From assembly GCF_004054195.1 (NCBI RefSeq), contig NZ_SBIW01000002.1, forward strand, positions 372,001-436,000: a stretch of 64,000 nt of DNA, in the 5' to 3' direction. The DNA comes from Mucilaginibacter gilvus (GTDB lineage Bacteria > Bacteroidota > Bacteroidia > Sphingobacteriales > Sphingobacteriaceae). Below the pieces are notes generated by a model that worked only from the letters and a program-made list of their open reading frames with translations, did not search any database and had not been told where the DNA came from. Positions 19,533 through 29,450 of the stretch are shown here, piece by piece (positions within the stretch are counted from its first letter, which is position 1; each line of letters begins with the position of its first letter). A program made the translations under genes and the position numbers.

Positions 19533-20213
19533 TTGATAACCGCTGTAGCCATAGACGACGAACCTTTAGCCCTTGGAGTGGTGCGCTCCCATGCGGCTAA
19601 GGTTTCGTTCGTTGATCTGAAAGCCGAATTTACCGATGCCTTTAAAGCCATGGAATACCTGCAGCATAACCCGGTTGACCTGCTGTTCCTCGACATAAAA
19701 ATGCCTGATATCTCTGGCATCGACTTACTCGCCTGCCTCAGCAAAAAGCCGCTGGTGATATTCACCACCGCCTATACCGAACACGCCGTTACCAGTTTTG
19801 AACTGGATGCGGTAGATTATCTGCTCAAACCGTTCTCGCTGGCACGGTTCACCAAAGCCTGTAATAAAGCTTACGAGCTTTACAACTTCCGTAATGCCAA
19901 AGAAGATAAAAAGGATTACCTGTTCCTAAAGACGGGGTACGAGCAGGTGAAGGTAATGTTTGATGACATCTGCTACCTGGAGGCAACCGGCAACTATGTA
20001 AACTTTGAACTGAAAGATAAGCAACTCCTCTCCCGCATGACGATATCTGAAGTGGAGAACCTGCTGCCAGCCGATCAGTTCATCCGCATCCATCGCTCAT
20101 TTATAGCTGCGGTAAACAAAGTGGAGAAAATAGAGCGGCACCAGTTGGTGGTAAACGGCGCGGTGCTACCTGTGGGGAGTTCTTATTACCAGAATTTGGC
20201 AGCGGTGAAGTAG
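19533..20213 (+). CDS. LytTR-family response regulator
   Basis: 226 residues. Receiver domain with DDE (residues 8-10) and phosphoacceptor D54 in LFLDIKMPD, then a LytTR DNA-binding domain with YLEATGNYVNFEL and FIRIHRSFIAAVNKV. The start is TTG (19533), 4 bp after the kinase stop; no ATG lies near, so this TTG is the likely start and implies tight coupling. Confidence 0.92.
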   Translation: MITAVAIDDEPLALGVVRSHAAKVSFVDLKAEFTDAFKAMEYLQHNPVDLLFLDIKMPDISGIDLLACLSKKPLVIFTTAYTEHAVTSFELDAVDYLLKPFSLARFTKACNKAYELYNFRNAKEDKKDYLFLKTGYEQVKVMFDDICYLEATGNYVNFELKDKQLLSRMTISEVENLLPADQFIRIHRSFIAAVNKVEKIERHQLVVNGAVLPVGSSYYQNLAAVK

Positions 20214-20380
20214 CACCATTTATTTTAAGCACGCCTGCATGAGGGTTTACAAAAGTTTACACTTTTCAAAAGAAAAATTTATAATCAATTGATTATAAGA
20301 CATTTAAATAAAAGTAAGGGTTTACACTTTTTGCCGATACTTAAGTAACTGAAAGTCAAATTCGGTGCTGTTTAAAGCGC
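20214..20380. other. Intergenic region between convergent genes
   Basis: Contains GTTTACA three times (20245, 20255, 20320), the first two exactly 10 bp apart, and a perfect 20-bp palindrome with centre CAATTG at 20279-20298. It lies downstream of both neighbours, so this may be a transcription stop or a protein-binding dyad rather than a promoter. Confidence 0.5.
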
Positions 20381-20740
20381 TTAACTAACGATATAGGAGT
20401 TCTGGGCACTCAAAAAATCCCCATCCACAATTAAAAGCTTAACGCCATTTTTTGAGATAGAACGGTGCGAACTTGCATCATCAGAAACCACATAGCTCAT
20501 CCCCGCAGTTAGGGTAAATATTTCGCCGGTTTCCAGCTCGCTTTCAAATTCGCCTTCCAGGCAGTGCACAATATGGCCTTTCTGGCACCAATGGTTGGCA
20601 AGGTAGCCGGCAGAGTATTCTACTAATCTTATTCTCAAACCAGGCAATTGCAGTACCTGCCAAAAGGATGTACCTGTGGTGCCGTGGTGCTCTTCTTTGG
20701 GGATGCTATCCCATTGGATGGTTTGGAAGGGGATGCTCAT
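20381..20740 (-). CDS. DHCW-motif cupin fold protein
   Basis: 119 residues; small cupin with NHWCQKGHIVHCLEGEFE, the NHWC version of the DHCW signature, then a glycine-rich turn and SYVVSDDASSHRS. The start is ATG at 20740, which overlaps the TGA of the upstream gene as ATGA, indicating coupled translation. Function unknown; likely metal-binding beta barrel. Confidence 0.8.
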   Translation of the reverse strand: MSIPFQTIQWDSIPKEEHHGTTGTSFWQVLQLPGLRIRLVEYSAGYLANHWCQKGHIVHCLEGEFESELETGEIFTLTAGMSYVVSDDASSHRSISKNGVKLLIVDGDFLSAQNSYIVS

Positions 20741-21132
20741 TTTACAACTGAAGTTAAGCCCTCTCTCCATGAATAATACATGCCTTGAGAATATGCACGT
20801 TTGATATTTGATTTATTTACCCAATTGAACTTTTGAAGAAAATAGCGTTCAAATTCTTCCTTAAATTCGCTGTCTTTTATCGTTTCGCATTCATCGGCAA
20901 TTTCGGTGAGCCGACCAATGATAAAGCTGCTGCTATCGTCCAGTGCATCTTTGCAAATACTACTGTACAGAGTTATTTCCTCATCAGATAAGAAACCGAA
21001 TTTATCCTTTAGCCTGCTATTGACGGGTTGAAGCCAGTTTTCGCCAAACTCCATAGCCATTTTGAATCCTTTATTTAGGATTTTCTCGCGCGATGGATGG
21101 GCCTTTGCAAACAAGCCGGATATTAAACCCAT
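20737..21132 (-). CDS. Conserved hypothetical protein
   Basis: 131 residues, soluble and helical, starting MGLISGLFAKAHPSREK. I do not recognise a family. It sits between the esterase (4 bp after its stop) and the cupin (4-bp overlap), so the three form one operon. Confidence 0.6.
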   Translation of the reverse strand: MGLISGLFAKAHPSREKILNKGFKMAMEFGENWLQPVNSRLKDKFGFLSDEEITLYSSICKDALDDSSSFIIGRLTEIADECETIKDSEFKEEFERYFLQKFNWVNKSNIKRAYSQGMYYSWREGLTSVVK

Positions 21133-21136
21133 CGTT

Positions 21137-22048
21137 TTACTTCTTCAACCAGCCATTCGCATCCATCCATGCTGCTGCCCAATCAAACCATTTCTCTTTG
21201 GTGGTAGGGTTTGGCATCCCGAAACCGTGACCGCCGTTTTGGAAAAGGTGCATCTCCACTTTAACCTTCGCGTTGGTTAGGGCCTCGTACATCATTAAGC
21301 TGTTCTCTACAGGTACTGCGCCATCGTCCTGGGCGTGTATTAAAAATGTGGGTGGCGTGTTTGGTGTTACCTGTTTTTCGTTGGAGTACAGATCTATCAT
21401 TGCCTGTGATGCGTTCTTACCGATCAGGTTATCGCGCGAGCCGGTATGCGCCTTTGGCCCGAAGGTGATTACCGGGTATATCAGCATCATAAAATCCGGC
21501 CGAACGCTGATGTTATCCTTGTTCTCTATTACTACTTTATCAAAATGCGTACCTGCTGTTGATGCCAGGTGGCCACCCGCAGAGAAACCGATAATACCTA
21601 TGCGGTTGGGGTCCACACCCCAAATGGCTGCCCCTTGTCTTACAATTTGTATGGCACGCTGGGCATCCTGCAGGGGGCCGATGGTTTTATCTACCATGAT
21701 CTCATCAGTAGGCAAGCGGTATTTTACCAGGAAGGCGGTAACGCCAATGTTGTTAAACGCTTTTGCAATATCGGTACCTTCGTGTTTGTTGGCCAGTCCG
21801 CCATATCCACCGCCCGGGAAAACAATTATGGCCGCACCGTTTGCCGTTCCTTTTTCGGGCAGATAAGGCGTAATGGTTGGTATGCTTACCTTGCTTATCC
21901 AATTATTGCGGTCGGTTACTTCAACATAACCAGCTGGTGTTGGCTTGGAATTTGGCACCCCTTTAGAATATAAAGGCATAGGGCTTTGCTGGCTGTAAGC
22001 AGTAAACGTAGTAGCGGTCAAAATGAGGGCGGTTAAAATGTTCTTCAT
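21137..22048 (-). CDS. Secreted alpha/beta hydrolase (esterase, BD-FAE/acetyl-esterase-like)
   Basis: About 303 residues from the ATG at 22048, which begins a signal peptide (MKNILTALILTATTFTAYSQ). Nucleophile elbow GFSAGGH gives the Ser, with an oxyanion loop FPGGGYGGL and a late GGHGFG with the catalytic His; the Asp is in HAQDDG. Resembles esterases that remove acetyl or feruloyl groups from plant polysaccharides. Substrate is inferred only from family. Confidence 0.87.
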   Translation of the reverse strand: MKNILTALILTATTFTAYSQQSPMPLYSKGVPNSKPTPAGYVEVTDRNNWISKVSIPTITPYLPEKGTANGAAIIVFPGGGYGGLANKHEGTDIAKAFNNIGVTAFLVKYRLPTDEIMVDKTIGPLQDAQRAIQIVRQGAAIWGVDPNRIGIIGFSAGGHLASTAGTHFDKVVIENKDNISVRPDFMMLIYPVITFGPKAHTGSRDNLIGKNASQAMIDLYSNEKQVTPNTPPTFLIHAQDDGAVPVENSLMMYEALTNAKVKVEMHLFQNGGHGFGMPNPTTKEKWFDWAAAWMDANGWLKK

Positions 22049-22093
22049 AAAAAGATCCAAAGAATTGGTTGCGGCAAGTTACAAAACTGAAAT

Positions 22094-22128
22094 AAAAAAC
22101 GATGCTGCGATATACAGCATCGTTTTTT
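22094..22128 (-). terminator. Rho-independent terminator of prfB
   Basis: AAAAAACGATGCTG pairs with CAGCATCGTTTTTT (14-bp perfect stem, 7-nt loop). It lies between the prfB stop and the esterase start; with T-runs on both sides it can act in either direction. Confidence 0.8.
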
Positions 22129-22155
22129 ATTTTGTCACATGCAATTTGTCAATCC

Positions 22156-23248
22156 TTAACTTTTCGGCCCGCCAAATTCCATCAGGTACGATTTTAAAAA
22201 CTCGTTCAGGTCGCCATCCAATACGGCGGCGGCATTGGAAGTTTCATGATCGGTACGCAGATCTTTCACCAGCTTGTACGGGTGCAGCACGTAGTTGCGG
22301 ATCTGAGACCCCCACTCAATTTTCTTTTTATTGCCCTCAACCGCGCTCGACGCCTCGGCGCGTTTGCGCATTTCGGCCTCGTATAACTGCGATTTCAGTA
22401 GCCGGATAGCGTTCTCTTTGTTCTGCAATTGCGAACGGGATTCCTGGTTTTTAATGATGATGCCCGATGGTTTGTGGTATAAACGCACGGCGGTTTCCAC
22501 CTTGTTTACGTTTTGCCCGCCCGCACCGCCTGCACGGAAGGTTTCAAACTCTATATCGGCATCCTTTACCTCTATCTCTATAGTATCATCTACCAGCGGG
22601 TAAACGTAAACTGATGCAAACGAAGTATGGCGCTTAGCATTAGCATCAAACGGCGATACGCGCACCAAACGATGTACACCGTTCTCGCCTTTTAAATAGC
22701 CGTAGGCAAAATCGCCTTCCAGCTGCAGGGTAACGGTTTTTACACCAGCCACATCACCGGGCTGGTAATCTTGCTCGGAAACTTTGTAGCCGTTTTTGTC
22801 GCCCCACATAATGTACATACGCATTAGCATAGCGGCCCAGTCGCAGCTTTCGGTACCGCCGGCACCTGCGGTAATTTGCAGTACCGCGTTAAACTGATCT
22901 TCCTCGGCGCTGAGCATGTTTTTAAACTCCAGCTCTTCTACCGCGATAGTCGCGGCTTCAAACTGTTCTTTCATTTCTGCCTCGGTGGCATCGCCGCCCT
23001 GGAAAAACTCGAACAATACGCCGGTATCTTCAACTACCGATACGACCTTCTGGAAGGCGTCGGTCCATATTTTTTTTGTTTTGATGGAAGCGAGAACTTT
23101 TTCCGCCTCTTTAGGATGATCCCAAAAATTGGGGCCAATGGTTATTTCCTGTTCCTGGTGCATCGCATCGAGTTTGGTATCGATGTCAAAGATGCCTCCT
23201 CAGGGAAGTTGTTCTATCCCTTAAATCCTGAATATTTTCTTTGGTCAT
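22156..23248 (-). CDS. prfB: Peptide chain release factor 2, with programmed +1 frameshift
   Basis: Terminates translation at UAA and UGA. The first reading frame starts at the ATG 23248 ([11 protein letters not shown]) and ends at an in-frame TGA at 23188-23186; a +1 shift at CTT TGA C continues it into the main frame ([10 protein letters not shown]). The frameshift cassette is intact: AGGAGG (23200-23195), CAT spacer, then CTTTGAC. The full product is about 363 residues, the normal RF2 length. Visible domains: SPF stop-recognition motif ([12 protein letters not shown]) and the GGQ peptidyl-hydrolysis motif ([13 protein letters not shown]). Regulation: RF2 shortage promotes the shift and so RF2 synthesis. 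Annotation of the second frame alone would start at 23163 and miss the N-terminus. Confidence 0.97.
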
Positions 23249-23252
23249 GCAG

Positions 23253-23260
23253 CAAATATA
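23253..23260 (-). promoter_or_regulatory. Probable prfB -7 element beside the start codon
   Basis: Minus strand TATATTTG matches TAnnTTTG and ends only 4 bp before the ATG, so the transcript would be leaderless or nearly so. Confidence 0.5.
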
Positions 23261-23486
23261 GTTAAAGGTTGGAAAGTTGTAATGTTGGGAGGTTGAAAAG
23301 TTAAGGCGGGACTTATTCTTGTTGGAATGTTTAAAAGTTGTAACGCTAAAGGTGCCATTAATTATAAAACGGCAGAGCATAAAATCTTTCAACGTTTAAC
23401 GTTCAACCTTCCAACAACTCCACCCCACAAAAAAAGCCTGCCATGAATGAACAAAGCAAGCCTAATTATATAAAAGTTTAGTTTGT

Positions 23487-23924
23487 TTAAGCTATTTTAA
23501 GCTGGGTTAAAAGCAAACCCATATCGGCAACGTTGCCGCTTATTTTTGACAGAAGGGTACTTAAAGCAAATTCTTTGTCCTGCTCGGTTTTACTTTCGCG
23601 AATCAATTCCTGCATCACGGGGCGGATCAATTCATTGGAAATGCGTTTTGCATCGGCCGAACTGATGTCGTAATATTTGTCCAGCTTTATAGCAAATTTA
23701 TTAACCGCACTATTGATAAGCGGATTATCATACACACCTGCAAACTGAAAATATTTTACCAGGTCCTTTAACTTACCACTCTCTATCTGCGCCTTTATCA
23801 CCTCTATGATCGAACTCGACGCATCGTTTATAACCGATTCGTGAAATTTTGATGCAATTAAAGGGTTGTTGATAACAGCCGTACCGGCGTTATTTTTCAC
23901 AAGTAAATACAGTTTTTCAAACAT
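23487..23924 (-). CDS. Conserved hypothetical protein
   Basis: 145 residues, soluble and predicted helical (starts MFEKLYLLVKNNAGTAVINN), no signal peptide. I recognise no family. The ATG is preceded by TTTACCGCC, a 12-bp context shared with the microprotein start at 52360. A TAnnTTTG element (minus strand TATATTTG, 23991-23998) lies 66 bp upstream. Confidence 0.65.
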   Translation of the reverse strand: MFEKLYLLVKNNAGTAVINNPLIASKFHESVINDASSSIIEVIKAQIESGKLKDLVKYFQFAGVYDNPLINSAVNKFAIKLDKYYDISSADAKRISNELIRPVMQELIRESKTEQDKEFALSTLLSKISGNVADMGLLLTQLKIA

Positions 23925-23990
23925 GGCGGTAAAGTTTTAATAGCGTATTGAGAATTTGGCGATAAACAAGATGTTTATTTATCAACCAAA

Positions 23991-23998
23991 CAAATATA
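23991..23998 (-). promoter_or_regulatory. Probable -7 element of the hypothetical gene
   Basis: Minus strand TATATTTG in a very AT-rich divergent region; the nearest TTG is only 14 bp upstream, shorter than usual. Confidence 0.4.
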
Positions 23999-24156
23999 TC
24001 AATTAATTATTTCAATAATAAAAAGTAATTTACTTTTATGTTGAAATAATGACAATTTACAGCGTGTAAGCATTACACTATGTACAATGTGTTGAAACGA
24101 CACAAAATCACACTGTTAAGCCATAATTTCATTTTTTATTTACTCCCCTAAATTAA

Positions 24157-25833
<1,677 letters not shown>

Positions 25834-26156
25834 TCAGCGGTTGGCTGTGGGAATCTAAAAAGCGGTGGCCCTCGTGCAATTCCCCTCTTGAGAGGGGTGG
25901 AGGGGTGTGTCAGCCGCTATCCATTGCGTTAATGCGTATGGCTAACACATCGCCCCCCTCTTGAGAGTAATAGCCCATAATTTGACAGTCGGGTAATTCA
26001 TAAGACGTTCCGCCGGAACGTAAAAGGGTTTTCCGGCATTTTCTACCCATAAAACACCCCGAGGGGATGAAAAAACAAAGTCGTTCCAGAGGAACGTTTT
26101 ATGGAATAAGGCTATTGATGGGCTATTACCCTCTCAAGCGGGAAAACTACTGCAAA
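25834..26156. repeat. Nested repeat region: CCCCTC palindrome pair and REP-like hairpin cluster 1
   Basis: No gene. CCCCTCTTGAGAGGGG (25882-25897) and CCCCCCTCTTGAGAG (25953-25967) form one pair. A second pair, CTTGAGAGTAATAGCCCAT (25960-25978) and its inverted copy with two extra G (26118-26138), flanks three hairpins: ACGTTCC-GCC-GGAACGT (26005-26021), CCCC-GA-GGGG (26057-26066) preceded by CTACCCATAAA, and CGTTCC-AGA-GGAACG (26082-26096) followed by TTTTATGG. The hairpins match those beside the transposase at 34 kb. Confidence 0.8.
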
Positions 26157-26531
26157 CTAATATTGCGGGTCTTCTGGCCGACGATAGTTATAGGGCTTAT
26201 CGTAAGCTTCATCTACGTCTTCGTAGGGTGCTTCTTTAGGATCTTTGCCATATTGGTTGGGCCCGGTAATGCCCTTTTTGAATATTAACCATAGCAAATA
26301 GAAAGGGATGAGCTGCCACCAGCCGCTTTTATCAATATCATGGCAGCGTTTGGTGCCCTGGGCCATTGCAAACCAAAGCATCGGCACTACCAATATAATA
26401 GCGATAAAGCCGCCGCCGCGCCCTTTATCCATACCCCAAATAAAGTAATAGCAAAATAAATATGCTACGCAGCTGATAGCGTACTCCGCCCGCCGGATGC
26501 GACCGCTGAATAAGAAGAGATTCCCGAGCAT
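26157..26531 (-). CDS. DUF805 family membrane protein, paralogue 1
   Basis: 124 residues, three or four membrane helices. The DUF805 signature is present: CHDIDKSGWWQLIPFY and a glycine-proline GPNQYG motif. The acidic tail KEAPYEDVDEAYDKPYNYR differs from its neighbour. Paralogue of the gene 48 bp upstream; a tandem duplication. Function unknown. Confidence 0.88.
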   Translation of the reverse strand: MLGNLFLFSGRIRRAEYAISCVAYLFCYYFIWGMDKGRGGGFIAIILVVPMLWFAMAQGTKRCHDIDKSGWWQLIPFYLLWLIFKKGITGPNQYGKDPKEAPYEDVDEAYDKPYNYRRPEDPQY

Positions 26532-26579
26532 AGCGATTTTGATTAGGCCCTGCTAAAATACAGTTTTCCTCAATCGCAA

Positions 26580-26954
26580 TCAATAGTTTGGATCACCCGC
26601 GCCTGGTGGGCCCATTGGGTTTTTATAAGTGTAGTTGGGGTAATTGGGGTAGTTGTTGTCCTTGGGGTTTTCGCCATATTGGTTGGGACCTATTTTCCCA
26701 TCCTCCAGCAGCAACCAAAAACCATAAAATGGTATTAGCTGCCACCAGCCGCTGTTCCCGAGATCGTGGCAGCGTTTGGCTCCCTGTGCATACCTGAACC
26801 AACCAAGCGGAAAAAGTGCCAGCAGGTACATCTCTTTATGATGATCGGCTACCTGCACCACAACAAAGATGAACACAACTATGTAAATCAGAAGGCTGAG
26901 CCCAAATTCCATGCGCCTGATGCGGCCGTAAAATACAAATGGGTTGGTAAACAT
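26580..26954 (-). CDS. DUF805 family membrane protein, paralogue 2
   Basis: 124 residues with the same length and signature (CHDLGNSGWWQLIPFYGF, GPNQYGENP) as the adjacent gene, and a Gly/Pro/Asn-Tyr tail. Divergence is large enough that the duplication is not recent. Confidence 0.88.
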   Translation of the reverse strand: MFTNPFVFYGRIRRMEFGLSLLIYIVVFIFVVVQVADHHKEMYLLALFPLGWFRYAQGAKRCHDLGNSGWWQLIPFYGFWLLLEDGKIGPNQYGENPKDNNYPNYPNYTYKNPMGPPGAGDPNY

Positions 26955-27000
26955 GCTGATTGATTAAGGTTGCCCTAAAATACTAAATAGTTGCCCATAT

Positions 27001-27564
27001 CTACAAACCGGCTTTATAACTCATCAGCACTACACCGGTATCAAAAGCGGTCTTACCGGTAAAGTGCAACGCGGTGCTGGTTTTAAACAGCGCCCTCCCT
27101 CCGTGTATCACTACCGGATGTACCCAAAGCCTGTACTCATCTATCAAATTAAGTTTATTTAATGCGGCAACAATTGTACCGCTGCCATAAACGAGTATGT
27201 CTTTACCGCCCTGGTGTTTCAACGCAGTAACTTCTTTTGCAATGTTTTTTGCCATCCGGCTGTTTTGCCAGGCCGTGGTTTTCAAGGTCCTGGAGAAGAC
27301 GATTTTAGTATAACCATTAATCATCTCCGTAAAATCGGCATCCTCTCTTGCGCCAAACATATCACGGCCCTTGGCCATCCAATATCCCGCCATAGCCTGG
27401 TACGTTATCCGCCCAAATAAAACAGTATCTGCTTCGCCCAAATGCGCCGATGTTGCCCGCGCCATACCCTCGTCCCAAAGGCTGTAATGCCAGTCGAGTT
27501 CGCCATCCCGCCCGGCCATACACCCGTTTAGCGTTACATTCATCGATACGATAACCTTCCGCAT
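27001..27564 (-). CDS. Dihydrofolate reductase family protein (RibD C-terminal-like), paralogue 1
   Basis: 187 residues with the RibD_C/DHFR-like fold: N-terminal MRKVIVSMNVTLNGCMAG, TVLFGRITYQAMAG, then ILVYGSGTIVAALNKLNLIDEYRLWVHPVVIH. Probably an NADPH-dependent reductase of unknown substrate, not classical folA. It lies 9 bp after its paralogue and shares its promoter. Confidence 0.85.
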   Translation of the reverse strand: MRKVIVSMNVTLNGCMAGRDGELDWHYSLWDEGMARATSAHLGEADTVLFGRITYQAMAGYWMAKGRDMFGAREDADFTEMINGYTKIVFSRTLKTTAWQNSRMAKNIAKEVTALKHQGGKDILVYGSGTIVAALNKLNLIDEYRLWVHPVVIHGGRALFKTSTALHFTGKTAFDTGVVLMSYKAGL

Positions 27565-27573
27565 TAGAAGCCG

Positions 27574-28140
27574 TTATTTTTCTGCCGGGTTATACACCAG
27601 CACATTTATACCGCAGGGGAACGACCGGGTCTCCACCAGCTTCAAATTCAACCTGTCTTTCAAATCGTTATATATGGTCATCCCCTTTCCTATCACCACC
27701 GGATTTACAAAAATATGGTACTCATCTATCAGGTTGTTTTTGATCATGGCAGATGCCAGCCGTGCGCCGCCATAAACCATTATATCGCCGCCGGGCTGAT
27801 TTTTAAATTTACTTACCTCTGCTGATATATCGCCGGTAGCAAGGGTTGTATTCTCCCATAGATTTTCCGTCATGCTTTTGGTGAACACTACCTTTGGTGT
27901 ATTTACCATTTTTTCGGCGCCGTCTTCGGGGCCAAACTCGCTTAAGCGTTGCTCCCAAACAGGTATAAAACCTTCTGCAAGTACCCTGCCGAGGATGATT
28001 AGATCCACCGGCTCGGTTATCGCCGTAACGTATTCTTTCAGTTCGTCGTCCCAATTCCAGGTCATCCAATCCATTTCACCTTCGGGCCCGGCTACGTAGC
28101 CGTCGAGCGTTACCTGCATCTGAAATTTTATCTTTCTCAT
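27574..28140 (-). CDS. Dihydrofolate reductase family protein (RibD C-terminal-like), paralogue 2
   Basis: 188 residues: MRKIKFQMQVTLDGYVAGPE, DLIILGRVLAEGF and MVYGGARLASAMIKNNLIDEYHIFVNPVVIG are family segments. First gene of a two-gene operon with its paralogue, divergent from the GlxA-type regulator. Confidence 0.85.
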   Translation of the reverse strand: MRKIKFQMQVTLDGYVAGPEGEMDWMTWNWDDELKEYVTAITEPVDLIILGRVLAEGFIPVWEQRLSEFGPEDGAEKMVNTPKVVFTKSMTENLWENTTLATGDISAEVSKFKNQPGGDIMVYGGARLASAMIKNNLIDEYHIFVNPVVIGKGMTIYNDLKDRLNLKLVETRSFPCGINVLVYNPAEK

Positions 28141-28156
28141 TTGTTTTATTATACGT

Positions 28157-28186
28157 CAAAGGTATGGCAACATTGTGTACCTGCAA
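28157..28186 (-). promoter_or_regulatory. Promoter of the DHFR-like pair
   Basis: On the minus strand TTG (28186-28184), a 19-bp spacer, then TACCTTTG (28164-28157), a good Bacteroidota-type promoter ending 16 bp before the ATG. Confidence 0.65.
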
Positions 28187-28298
28187 CGGTGCAAAAAAGA
28201 CTTTTAAAGGGCGCTTTGCGACTTTAGCGGAAATTGCGACTATTTTGTAGTTTGCCAATTGTATCTTTAACCATTACTATAAGCAATCGCCACAAAAA

Positions 28299-29279
28299 AT
28301 GAAGCACGTATCTATCCTCATTACCAACGACGCTGTTTTAGCAAGCATTGCCGACCCGCGCATTATGTTTACCGGCGTTAACGATTTTTTAGCAGCAGCG
28401 GGTAAACCGCCCATGTTTAAAGTACAACTGATAGGGCTGGCCGACGAGGTACATTTGCACAGCGGCTTATTTTCAGTACATACGGATGCTTTGTTGAAAG
28501 ATGTGCCTAAAAGCGACATTGTTATTATACCCGCAATGGGTGGCGATATGCCTACAGCCATTAAACGCAACGAAGATTTTTTACCATGGATAGCACAGCA
28601 ATATAGCCAAGGCGCCGAGGTAGCGAGTTTATGCGTTGGCGCGTTCCTGCTGGCCGCTACCGGTTTGCTCAATGGCAGGGAATGCAGCAGCCACTGGCGT
28701 TTTGCCAACCAATTCAGAGAGATGTTCCCCGAAGTTACTTTGGTGGATGACAGGATAGTTACCGAACAGCAGGGGCTTTACAGCAGCGGCGGCGCAACCT
28801 CTTACTGGAACCTGCTCTTGTACCTTGTAGAAAAACATGCCGGCCGCGAAATGAGTATTATGGCGGCAAAAATGTTCGCGCTGGAGATAGACCGGAAAAG
28901 CCAGTCGCCTTTTATTATGTTTAACGGACAAAAAACGCACGAAGATGAACCCATAAAAAAAGCCCAGGAGTTTATAGAGGCCAATATTACCGAACGCATT
29001 TCGGTAGAGGATCTTGCCGATAAGTATGCTATTGGCAAACGCCATTTTGAGCGCAGGTTTAAAAAGGCAACCAATAACACCCCAGTAGAATATATCCAAC
29101 GCGTTAAAATAGAAGCGGCCAAGAAACACCTGGAGAGCAGCAGAAAAAACGTAAACGAAGTGATGTATGATGTGGGCTATACCGATACTAAATCTTTCCG
29201 TACGGTGTTTAAAAAAATAACCGGGTTATCGCCAATAGAATACCGCAACAAGTACAACGCCATTACGCAGTTCAATTAG
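28299..29279 (+). CDS. GlxA family AraC-type transcriptional regulator
   Basis: 326 residues. The N-terminal DJ-1/PfpI domain (Cys in VASLCVGAFLL, followed by GLLNGRECSSHW) is joined to a C-terminal AraC helix-turn-helix (ERISVEDLADKYAIGKRHFERRFKK ... VMYDVGYTDTKSFRTVFKK). The divergent DHFR-like operon 158 bp away is a plausible target (inference). Confidence 0.9.
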   Translation: MKHVSILITNDAVLASIADPRIMFTGVNDFLAAAGKPPMFKVQLIGLADEVHLHSGLFSVHTDALLKDVPKSDIVIIPAMGGDMPTAIKRNEDFLPWIAQQYSQGAEVASLCVGAFLLAATGLLNGRECSSHWRFANQFREMFPEVTLVDDRIVTEQQGLYSSGGATSYWNLLLYLVEKHAGREMSIMAAKMFALEIDRKSQSPFIMFNGQKTHEDEPIKKAQEFIEANITERISVEDLADKYAIGKRHFERRFKKATNNTPVEYIQRVKIEAAKKHLESSRKNVNEVMYDVGYTDTKSFRTVFKKITGLSPIEYRNKYNAITQFN

Positions 29280-29450
29280 CGTTATAAACTGCCGCGAATC
29301 TGAAAACAACACCAAAAATTAATAAATTACCCTTGTAACCCTTTTAGGCATCATAATTCATTTGTTTAAAAGAACTTATAAACAGATATTTACCGGCAGC
29401 AATATAAACCCCTAAGGCAATCTATTTGCACCGATTAAACTAAACGTCAA

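Noticed and set aside
20245..20326. LytTR operator for the neighbouring cupin operon
   Set aside because: The repeats lie downstream of the cupin stop, not at its promoter, so regulation of that operon from here is unlikely.
22023..22409. Plus-strand 128-codon frame opposite prfB and the esterase start
   Set aside because: Runs through a terminator hairpin and the opposite strand of conserved prfB; no homology-like motif.
23186..23392. Separate small minus-strand gene upstream of prfB
   Set aside because: Its last 20 residues are the first-frame N-terminus of RF2, ending at the programmed TGA; the upstream part is repeat-rich DNA.
23430..23486. Terminator after the hypothetical gene at 23487
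   Set aside because: AGGCTTGC and GGCAGGCT on the minus strand with a T-run look terminator-like, but the arms mismatch at several positions, so I do not claim it.
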